From Crambe crambe (taxonomy: Eukaryota; Porifera; Demospongiae; Poecilosclerida; Crambeidae), in contig OZ004584.1 of assembly GCA_963924555.1 (NCBI GenBank), positions 6,509,001 through 6,573,000 of the forward strand: a stretch of 64,000 nt of DNA, given 5' to 3'. How positions within the stretch are numbered: the first letter of the stretch is position 1; the number at the start of each line of letters is the position of its first letter. Shown one piece after another: positions 55,001-64,000 of the stretch. The notes beneath the pieces are model-generated. The model worked only from the letters and a program-made list of their open reading frames with translations, searched no databases and was not told where the DNA came from. The position numbers were made by a program, and so were the translations under genes.

Positions 55001-55671
55001 TAGAGACATGCAAATTATGCTTTTTTTCTTCCCTATTATGCTATGCTCCAATGCCAGAACCCCTTCTCTATTATGCTCAACAAACATGCCTATTATGCTT
55101 TAAAAATTGGTAAGAAAATTTGGTTTATTGTAGCATAATTGCAGCCTCTTTTAGTCATCCATCATAATTTTATCAGCAGCAAGTTAGTTTGCTGGAACAT
55201 TTAGTAAAGAAAACAGCAGCAGAAGACAGTTGTAATAACATGGCCAGAGGCACTGCTACGGCTGGTACGGCCATGGCCATACTACCATTCAGAGTGTGTG
55301 TGTGTATGCAATTTGAATAATAATAATAACATTGACTTATAAGTTAGTACATGGCATTGCCTGCAGATTGAAATTGATATTGAACTTACTGGAGGGAATT
55401 CCCCAGACCCTCCAGATGGTAGTTATGGCTGTACCACTATAATTAGGTGGCTCCGGCTCTGAATAATATATTTTTTTTGTTACCACCACCAATTATGTAG
55501 GTGGCTACTCTAATTCAGCAGTTTATACAAAGGAACTCAAGAGTCAACATCAATACCTCCATATCTGCCAACCCCTGGAAGTAAAAATCCCCTATTATGC
55601 AAGCATTGTGCTGGCATTAAGGTTCAACCCATTATGCCCAAAACTATGCCGGCATAATTTGCATGTCCCTA
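55001..55671. mobile_element. hAT-type non-autonomous element with 8-bp target duplication
   Basis: It starts TAGAGACATGCAAATTATGC; its end reads, in reverse complement, TAGGGACATGCAAATTATGC. The flanks are an exact 8-bp duplication, GTGATGGG (54993-55000 and 55672-55679). The TAG(A/G)G terminus plus 8-bp duplication is the hAT superfamily signature. Internal copies of CTATTATGC form subterminal repeats. It is 671 bp without a transposase. Confidence 0.85.
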
Positions 55672-55836
55672 GTGATGGGACCTTAAATAAATAGAGCATT
55701 ACACTGTTGGTCTGATTAGACAGGCTTCACTGTAGCTGGAATAGGACCAATAGTTTCATTACACTGGTCTGATGACCAGAAAGGTTTGGAATATATAAAT
55801 TGGGAAATTTTCCTTACAATAATAATAATAATACTT

Positions 55837-55908
55837 CATGTTTACATGTCAACTTATTTTCATGTTTACATGTCAACTTATTTTCATGTTTACATGTCAA
55901 CTTATTTT
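55837..55908. repeat. 24-bp tandem repeat, exactly three copies
   Basis: Unit CATGTTTACATGTCAACTTA plus TTTT, perfectly repeated. Confidence 0.95.
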
Positions 55909-56199
55909 GGTTGTTTCAGCTTTACTTGTAATTAGCTTTTGTATAAGGTGAAATTAATTTTCATGACCATGAAATGAAAATAAATCAACATCGAAAATAT
56001 CCCAGGTGCTCATTTATGCATTGTAGCTGGAATGTGGTTTAATTGGACAGGTTTCATTTTGTATGTCTGGCAATGTGTTGTGTGTATTATTGCATTCATT
56101 GGGTTTCTGTGATGTTCCAGGTGTGCTATCACTGCCGAGTCTTTCAAGGAGGAAGCTTGGACATAATACAACTGACAAATAAATCTAATAGAGGCCCGG

Positions 56200-56570
56200 G
56201 CCACTACATGTACGACCACCACATGAAAAGGTGAGACAGAGCGGCCAGACACTACGTCTACAACCACCACAGGAAGAAGTGGGACACAGAGGCCGGACAG
56301 TACCTGCACAACCGCCACAGGAAAAGGTGGGACACAGAGGCTGGACAGTGCGTGCACAGGAAAAATAACAAAGCTTGGAGGAAAAAGAATTAATTTTGAG
56401 TTGAGACGCAGAGCAAACAGTAACTCCTTCACAACAAAGCTTGGAAGAAGAAGAATTAATTTTGAGTTGAGACACAGAGCAAACAGTAACTCCTTCACAA
56501 CAAAGCTTGGAAGAAGAAGAATTAATTTTGAGTTGAGACACAGAGCAAACAGTAATCAAGTACTCCTTCA
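56200..56570. repeat. Two adjacent tandem arrays, 48-bp and 66-bp units
   Basis: About 56215-56360 is a 48-bp unit (CACAGGAAGAAGTGGGACAC, AGAGGC) in about three copies. 56381 to about 56570 is a 66-bp unit (AAGCTTGGAAGAAGAAGAAT, TTGAGTTGAGAC at 56396-56407 then every 66 bp) in about 2.8 copies. Both units are multiples of 3, and the 48-bp part can read WDTEAGQYLHNRHRKR, but no start or splice context supports coding. Confidence 0.8.
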
Positions 56571-56748
56571 CAAGGCTCTAGAAAAAAATATATATCTGAG
56601 GCCAGAAGCAGCTGCTAATGAGGAAAGTTTTAGAATGATAACAGTGGACTTGTGATAAATAATCAAAAGGTCTTCAAAGTCCACTCATAGGCAATACGAT
56701 TATGCTCTCTATCTTTTGTGATATTGAAAGTAACTAGTAATAAAAAAA

Positions 56749-59700
56749 ATGTCGACTTCTACACATTCTGAAGAACAACAACAGCCCAATGGATACCCTG
56801 GGAAGTCCAAACTCATGCCCAACGGCAAGTCACATGAGAGTCAGGTGACTTCTAACAACACTGGTAGCTCTTGTAGCGAGTGTGGAGTATGTGACGAAAC
56901 ATTCCTAGCAGAAGGCCAGCCCCCATTTTTGAAGTTTGTTGTGGATATGAATCAAAATTCAGCAATTGTGCCTGATCTCCTGGACCCCTCCAATCAGAAC
57001 GGGATTCCGTTTATAGACGATTGCTTCATTCCCGCTCCGTCTGAATCAGGTCAGGAATTCGATCCCGAACTATTTGATTCCATTCTGACAACTGGTAACG
57101 ATATTCTGGCGAGGTTAGAGTCCACAAGCTCGACTGGAGGGAGCGTGACGTCCCCTATAGAGGTCACAGTGGAAGAGGGAAGAGGAGGAGGCGTAACGGG
57201 GGAGCAAGTCGAATGGGGGAGTGTCGCTCAATCTGGAGAGCTCTCCGGACAAGGTAAGAAAATAATATATAGGATCAAGGAACAAGGGATTGAGCTTATT
57301 CAAGCCCTTGTGTTACCTGTTTCTATTATACACTGCCATTGGCTTGGACCCACAGTGTAATATATCTTTTAGTGAACTCTCTATAATTTAGAACACAATA
57401 TAAAAAACCTCCCTATTATTATTGTTATTATTGTGTTAGTCCTATGGAGGGTCATAGGTCATCCCTACATAGAGAGCGCTACTGCGCTCTCTTATTAAAG
57501 ACATTTTTCAAGGAACCAAATAAAAATAGAAGAAGTGTCCATCACGTATTATAGAGGCTCCACTGTAGTTTAGAAATTAAGAGTTTTGATGACTTCAGCC
57601 TTATAATTTGAAACATATTTACATGTTGTTGTTGATGTTGTTCCCCCCTCCCCTCCCTCCTCCCCTCCCCTCCCTCCTCCCCTCCCCCTCCCTCTTCCCC
57701 CCATCCCCCTCCCTCTTCCCCCCATCCCCCTCCCTCTTCCCCCCATCCCCCTCCCTCTCCCCCCATCCCCTCCCTCCCCTTTCTGGGCTATGATTTTACA
57801 GAACCTGATTTTGATGACTTTATCCGTGGTCGTGTCCTGAGCACCATCATCGAGGACGGAGTGGAGGGAGGGGAACGTGACGAGGGTGAGGATGAGGACT
57901 CTGACTACATCCACCTGGACAACATCCAGACCTCTCTCCCAGTCGGACTGGGAATACTGCCCCCTCTACCAAAACTCCACTCAACACAGCCACACCCACA
58001 ATCAGCACCAGAGCCACACCCACAATCCCATTATCGTCCACGACCAAAACCCCGTCAAAACATCTACCCCCAATCAACAACAAATGACACCACAAACTCT
58101 GATCCTGATTTGACAAATACGATGGATTCTACAGATATCGAAGTTTTTCCTATAGCCCCACTCCGTTCGTCGTCTCTGAGAGACTCTGCTGATCTCTCGG
58201 AGGCCCTGCCTGCTGATACCAGTACTGTACTCACGTCTAATAGGGAAGAAAGTGATCTCAATGCTTCATCGCAGAGAAGCACCACCGATATATCTGGACA
58301 TACCACTCCCGTGAATTTCACATCAGCCGAAGGAGAAAGTGATATAAATCCCACTATAGGACGAGGTGACGGAGGCATCTCAGAGGAGTCCACGTCTCTT
58401 CAATTCACATCTGAAGGAGCTGAAGGAGGTAAAGCGATATCTGGAAAAGTCGAGGATAGGGATAATTTAGAGCATGATTCACAAGCAACACCAGTGCCTC
58501 CTCATTCTAGTTCTGATGGGGAGGATGTAGTAACATCACGAGAAGATGATGTTCCCACACCCACAAGGAGTGAGTCAGGGGATAACGTCCCATCTTCATC
58601 GTCAAGGGAAACACAAGGTACTGGCAGTGAGGGGGCGACTGTGGGGGAAGTGAGGGGTGTGGCACTGGTGGGTGGGAACGAACGATCAACCTCTGCTGGG
58701 GGAGACATAGTTGTGACTGGAGGGGGTACTACCGGTACTGCTCTCATCGTTAGCCCCCCTCCCGAGGAGAATACAGAGAAAGACATACCTTCATCCTCCA
58801 GTCCTGGTTCTCGGGTGGGTGTGGTCAGTCCAGAGGAACATTCATCGTTGTCATCATCCTCGTCACCACCTTCCTCTCGACTAGAATCGAGTTTGGACAC
58901 TGGAGGGTCCCCGAGGAGAAGAAGAATGGATTCCTCAGATTTGGATAAAGGTCAGGTCCGTCGAACAGCAAGTAATGCTGTCACTTCCCCCGTTCTTCGT
59001 TCCAAGTCCCCACATACACCCACTAGACGTCCGTCGTCAGAAATGGTGGTGTTACAACCCCTCTCGCCGGATCACGGCACCGATTTGACCCGTCAGTACG
59101 AGTTCCTTAGACGAACGCTCTCACATAGCCAGAGACGATATTCTCAGAGAGGAAAACACCCCAGAGAAGGGAAAGGGCGTGGCCAGGGTGGGCGTGGTCA
59201 GGCCAAAGGGGGAACGGGGCATGGTCAGACTGTCCATGTAGCCAATGGAAGTGTGGCTAGCAGACCAGGAGCTTCAGGAGGAGGAAGAGGTCAAAGTGCA
59301 ACATCAGAAGAGACTCGTCAGAAGCAGACGATTGGACAGCTGAGGGCAATTGTAAGAGAGAGTGAAAGGTCTTCCCCTCAAGTTCGACGAGCCAACGAGA
59401 ACTTGGAGACACATGTGGACCAGCACGGACGGACTTACTACATGGATCACAGCACACGGACGATAGCGTTTGATAGGACGTCTGATGTGTCCCCACAGCA
59501 ACAGGAGATGCAAACTAGAAGAGAAATGCTGGACAGAAGGTGAGTGTGTGCTAAGTTACCTTAATTAACAGTACTATATGTGTTTCTGGGTGCTACATTT
59601 AGCAGTTAACCATTGGTGGTTATCTACTCAAAACACAGCCACATGTTAATTGCAGGTACTGTACTAAAGTGAATGCTAAATTTAATACCCGAGATTAATT

Positions 59701-62700
59701 AAAAGTGTCCTTAGGTACATGTAGAGCTAAAAAGAGATTGATTGAACATAGACTGACATCAAACGTTTGAATGCAACAAGTAAGGATGGCTTAGTTACCC
59801 TTTACCAATCACCTGAATGAAGATGACTCAACAGTAACAGCTTGTGTCTATGGAACTTCTGATAGGTGATCTGTAGCATCCTGACATGATCCTTTCAGGG
59901 ATTTGAAGGATGTCTAACCACAATGTCATTATGCACTTTGACCCAGATTCCTGTGTTTTAGTACTATAGTAGTTCATTGCTTTAATATTACATGCGAGCA
60001 AGGTTTACAGTCGTAGTTGGCCAAATATGGAGATGGATACAATCTTTGGTGGTGTTTCAGAACCTGATATTCACCACCAAGACACGGCTGTAAATTCTCG
60101 AAGTACACAGAACCGTGTGAACATAATCACTCAGAGTTGTCAAAATGCAAGCGAAAACAGCAAGAAAGCATTTATATCATGTCTGCTATAAATCTAGGTC
60201 TGTGGAGTAGTCATTTGATGAGGCAGTAAGATCTAGTCTTGAATAGCTAAGAGGTAGCGTACGACATTTTACGTACAGTACATGGATCAAGGCACAAGGA
60301 ATGTTTGTGTTAGTTCATTCTATCGTTCTTGTTAGTTCAGTCTAGCTTTGAGAGTAGGTTAAATATAAGTCTATGAGCTTATGAATGATACAGCAAACAT
60401 GGCTGAGTGTTTCCCCTAGCTACTGTGTTCAGAACGTTAAACACTTGGAAGTGTGGGTACATAAGGTCTCTATGCTATTTACACACCAGGCCCAAGGCGC
60501 CAAGAGACCATACATACTGTGACGTTGATAACAGTCTTGATTGATAGTACATGAATGCTGATACATATGTATCAGCCTCCGAGTCAATAAATGGATTTAT
60601 TCATCAAACTTGAATGCAGTGATCCTATTGGTCCGATCATCTTATAGAAGAAGTGACAGTACTTACTGTTGTGGTGGTTGGTGGGTATTTCAAGTTCACT
60701 TGACAGTTTAGTTAGGTAGCAGTGATGACTAAAAACATGAACAATTGTACACTGCTTACCTATAGTTACATAACACACTGTGCGGCATTGATTAAGTTGT
60801 GCCATTAAGTCTGTGATAATATTAATTCTGATGATTTTTGAGTATATTTGGCACCTTGGAGAATCCTGAGTGGTTCACGGGTTTTAATAGAACCTTATGC
60901 AAACTGCCATCAGAACAAGCATAGTTATAATCTGCTGGTCTTCGAATTCAGAGTTCAGTCAAGAATTAGTAAGAACAAGTTTAGTTTGTAGATTGTTGCA
61001 TTCATGTTATCATTACTCCACAAAGATGGTTAATTTTAGTAGTGAAGTTCTCTTCTTTTCTGTTTGCATCTCCTCTCTTCAGATACCAGAGCCTTCAGAG
61101 GAGCTTTCGGCGTAGTGAGAGACCAACGGTCAATGTCCGAAACCGTTCCTCCTTCTTCACCTCCAGTCGGACTCCCAACGAACACAGAACTGAAAACAAC
61201 TCCCTCTCCCTCACCCTCGCAGAAGCCGAGGAAATGGCTCGAAGCCTCTCCCGCTCCAAACCCAAGAAGCAGAGGAGCAGCAGTGGGAAATCGGGACGAT
61301 GGTTCTTTTCTAGGAAAAGCAAATCTAACAGCATCACACAACAGCAAGAATCCAGTTCAGATGACAACATTATTGCCATCGAAGTTCCACCCAGTTCAGA
61401 TGAGAATTCTTCGCAACTGGAACCAATTTCTGATTCCTCAATCACACGAAGTTCTGAATCTGGGTCGGATTCCAGTACCAGAAACCAGAATGAGAATGAA
61501 ATTGCTTCGACTACTGTGGCTGTCGGAAGTTCAATGGCTTCTGTGAGCAGTAGTGATCGGGAAATGACCCCTGCTTCCATTCTGAGTTCTGAGTTTGAAT
61601 CTGGTACTGAAGATGAGTCAGTGCGAAGGTCAAATGACGCCATTAGCAGTCAAGAAGTCGTGGAAGAGCAAACCAGTCCAGCAGAGCGGTCTGGTCAAGC
61701 AGAAGTTGTGCAAGAGCAGTCCAGTCAAGCAGAGGGTGTGCAAGAACGGTCCAGTCAAGCAGAGGGTGTGCAAGAGCAGTCCAGTCAAGCAGAGGTTGTG
61801 CAAGAGCGGTCAGAGGGTGTGCAAGAGCAGTCCAGTCAAGCAGAGGTTGTGCAAGAACGGTCCAGTCAAGCAGAGGGTGTGCAAGAGCAGTCCAGTCAAG
61901 CAGAGGTTGTGCAAGACCAATCCAGTCAAGCTGAGATCGTGCCTGGTCAAGCAGACGAAAGATCCCGTCAAACAGAACGATCTGGTCAGAGTACCTCTGG
62001 TTCAGAGAGGACGCACCCCACTCAAGTAGGTAATGTTGAGGTCAGTAGTGAGTTGTCCAATAGCTCCCTCGGGATTGGTTTGAGGGAGAGACAGACGTCC
62101 ATCGTGCACGCCAGCAATCTGAGTGAAGCGGACCAGAGTGCCGCCACTAGAGCACGAGCTAAGGCAGCCGATAAGAGGAGGAATAGGCAAAGATACAACA
62201 CTGATGAGCTCACCAATCAAGGTATGTATGTATGTATGTATGTATGTATGTATGTATGTATGTATTGTATGCACTCTGGACTCATAAGCAGGTGACCATG
62301 AGATCGAATCCCACCAGTGTTTATTTAATTCATCGCATTAATTTGCTAGCATCTAACACCATGCCACCAGTCCACCCAGCTGGAAATGGTACTACCTGGT
62401 GCAAATCAAACTGGCTATATCTCTCCAATATCAGTTGTAGTCTAGGTTGGACTTCGGGTGCCCACACCACTTGCTCCAGGAGGTTGCCCGCACTGGCTCA
62501 TAGTGCCTGGCTTGACCAGGTGCATGTGACCGCTCAGCGGCAGCTAGCATTTTGTATGTATGTATGTATGTATGTGAAACTGTTTGTTTGTTTGTTTGAG
62601 TCAATTTGATCACAACATTTAATTGTCTATAGAAGCTGAGCAGCTGATGGGTAATGTTTCTGGAGGGACAGTGCAACCAAGTTCCCCCTCCAGCCCCAAC

Positions 62701-64000
62701 GACCCCTTCAGCACCACAGGGACTGCGGTTCTCAGCGAGCCTGTCAAGGAAAAGAAGGTGGGGTCTGGTATCTCACGAGGAAGTCGTAGGAAAAGTAAGA
62801 GATCGGCAGCGAATCTGGCAACTTCTCCTGCTCTTCGCTTCATCGCCAGAAAAGATCTCTACTCCTTCCTCAGTTCAGCAGGGGTAAGTGATGGCCACTG
62901 CATGTGTGCTAATCGGAACCCCCTTTAATCTGAACCCCTTTAATCCGAACCTTCACTTATCTGAATAGCCACTTTAATGATATTCATGACTATTTTGAGG
63001 TGCATTAAATGGAAATTAGAAAGTGCTCCATTCAAATTGTATACATTGACTAATTTGTATTGGAAGGTCCACTATTATGGGATTATTCCATTGTGGATCA
63101 ATTCTAGAGAATAAAAAATGGAAGAGAAAAAAGGAACACTCATTTTCTATACCAGAGTCTCCCCTAGCTGTACTTTCAAACAGGGTATTCATGAGAATAT
63201 AATTCAATTAGTGCCATAGACCCAGCCCACTTTCTTTGAAGTTCTATATCCAAACAGGGTGGCCCGCCCTGCATTTAGTATACTGGGGGAAACACTGCTA
63301 TACCCATAATACTTATTATTGAGGAGGAGGAATTTCACCATTATAAGCATAATGAATTACCAATTGACAGGGCCGATCATGCAAAGCTGATATTTTATGA
63401 TATGATATTTAGCTAGCATGGCACTGACCTGTTCTATATACTTGCATGTCCTTGTGTCAAGAGTAATATCATTCACGTACGTAATTATGTATGCACGTGT
63501 GCAGGTTGCCGGGGAAGAGTTCTTTAGTAACCGAGCACTCATGGAGCTGGTCCAGAGAATCAGATCAAATCACACTCTCTTCGAGAAGTAAGTCTTAGCC
63601 ACACACTAGAAACACATACATTCATTATACATAACTTTGGCCACTTTTTTCAACTTTGTCATGGTTTCTAGTGTACTTAGACCTGAAATTGATTTGCTAT
63701 GGAGATAGTCCAACCAGTCTGAAAACAAATATTAAAATATGATTGTACATAGGTATGAACACAGCCACCACTTGGTGGGTGCGTTGAACAAGTTTGCCGA
63801 TCTCCATGCTGACCTTCCTGATAATTGGGAGAAGAAACTAAACAAACAAGGAAGAGTGAGTCATCATGTCTCGATTAATGTTTACTGTTAAGGTCCTTAA
63901 TAATTGTTTCAGGGGGGTGAATTTATAAACACAATGCTGTGGGATACACCAGATTAGATCCAGTTCCACTATTATTATCTGTCTCCTGCAGGTATTCTTT
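56749..64000 (+). CDS. HECW-type HECT E3 ubiquitin ligase, 5' part (partial, runs off right edge)
   Basis: Exons 56749-57253, 57802-59539, 61083-62221, 62633-62883, 63505-63587, 63753-63855 and 63992 to beyond the edge; all phases agree (1,276 residues so far). An in-frame TAA upstream (about 56734) supports ATG 56749. HECW1/2 identity rests on a WW-like domain in exon 2 (NLETHVDQHGRTYYMDHSTR), then YQSLQRSFRRSER, then the segment typical of HECW between its WW domains: ALRFIARKDLYSFLSSAG, VAGEEFFSNRALMELVQRIR, YEHSHHLVGALNKFADLHAD and LPDNWEKKLNKQGRVFF, the start of the second WW. The catalytic HECT domain should lie beyond 64000. Long Ser/Thr/Glu-rich disordered regions fill exons 2 and 3. 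No C2 domain, present in vertebrate HECW, is seen. The first WW lacks the usual leading LPxxW and its second Trp (AFDR). Confidence 0.88.
57642..57786. repeat. Homopyrimidine minisatellite before HECW-like exon 2
   Basis: About 145 nearly pure pyrimidines (CCCCTCCCTCCTCCCCTCCC, then CCATCCCCCTCCCTCTTCCC repeated), ending 15 bp before the acceptor of exon 2. It may serve as an extended polypyrimidine tract; mirror symmetry could allow triplex formation. Confidence 0.85.
59540..61082. other. HECW-like intron 2
   Basis: A 1.5-kb intron without recognisable genes or RNAs on either strand. Confidence 0.6.
61706..61935 (+). repeat. Coding minisatellite in HECW-like exon 3 (10-residue repeat)
   Basis: A 30-bp unit encoding QEQSSQAE(G/V)V, about eight copies, one shortened by 12 bp (61802-61813 region). 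Every unit keeps the reading frame. Part of a disordered acidic linker. Confidence 0.9.
62222..62265. repeat. (GTAT)n at the 5' splice site of HECW-like intron 3
   Basis: The exon ends at 62221 and the donor GTATGT is the first unit of an eleven-copy GTAT run, so many overlapping donor-like hexamers follow. A smaller GTAT run lies at 62555-62573 in the same intron. Confidence 0.85.
62915..63075. mobile_element. Degenerate copy of the 49736-49957 MITE in HECW-like intron 4
   Basis: Shares CCCCTTTAATCCGAACCTTC, ATGATATTCATG-CTATTTTG and AGGTGCATTAAAT in the same order. Terminal repeats are eroded (GGTCCACTAT at the right end). Confidence 0.7.

Noticed and set aside
56010-56571. Minus-strand frames of 162 and 128 codons with repeats
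   Set aside because: They cross two tandem arrays (48- and 66-bp units, multiples of 3), which keep frames open by periodicity; no domain or splice context.
61095-61643. 182-codon minus-strand frame opposite HECW-like exon 3
   Set aside because: It is the shadow of a real exon whose plus-strand frame has matching splice phases and conserved motifs.

Overview
This window is eukaryotic nuclear DNA. The genes have introns with canonical GT/AG borders, and there are long microsatellites, minisatellites and small inverted-repeat elements. Short introns, closely packed and nested genes, and the mix of families (fibrinogen-like type II membrane proteins, a divergent receptor-type kinase, PARP/macro/WWE and TIR proteins next to metazoan ZNF277, CSTF3 and HECW-type genes) suggest an early-branching animal, most likely a demosponge. 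That assignment is inferred from family content; no search was run.

Layout. (1) 1-1635, minus: the 5' part of a multi-RRM gene that runs off the left edge. (2) 1.8-11.4 kb: a gene-poor stretch holding a TIR-bounded element, a three-exon mini-gene with a glycogen-binding (CBM48/AMPK-beta-like) domain on the minus strand, a foldback element, and other small repeats. (3) 11.4-16.7 kb, plus: a PARP14-like gene whose 5' exon is a diverged inverted paralogue of the gene at position 1; a decayed scrap of its catalytic region lies at 17.1 kb. (4) 17.3-21.1 kb, plus: ZNF277, eight exons, reconstructed completely. (5) 21.4-22.9 kb, minus: a tyrosine-kinase-like domain and a signal-peptide/Ig-like exon. 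(6) 23.35-26.08 kb, minus: an intronless 910-residue TIR-TIR-SLOG protein. (7) 26.35-46.28 kb, plus: CSTF3 (CstF-77), 18 exons, 708 residues. Its 9.3-kb intron 9 carries three intact intronless antisense genes for paralogous type II membrane proteins and several broken copies. (8) 46.4-56.7 kb: no confident coding sequence; tandem repeats, a pogo/Tigger-like element, a hAT-type element with an 8-bp target duplication, and a possible 5' untranslated exon. (9) 56.75 kb to the right edge, plus: the 5' part of a HECW-type HECT E3 ligase gene.

Working together. The housekeeping genes concern RNA 3'-end processing (CSTF3), a zinc-finger protein (ZNF277) and ubiquitin ligation (HECW-like). Between and inside them lie genes of the kind used in innate immunity or nucleotide signalling: RRM/PARP paralogues, the TIR-TIR-SLOG protein, a kinase and the membrane-protein cluster. 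The most notable candidate for an undescribed system is the TIR-TIR-SLOG protein. It joins a SARM1-like TIR that keeps the catalytic Glu, a second TIR with Gln at that place, and a SLOG nucleotide-sensor-type domain: the same two modules that bacterial Thoeris defence uses in separate proteins. It is transcribed divergently from CSTF3 across only 265 bp.
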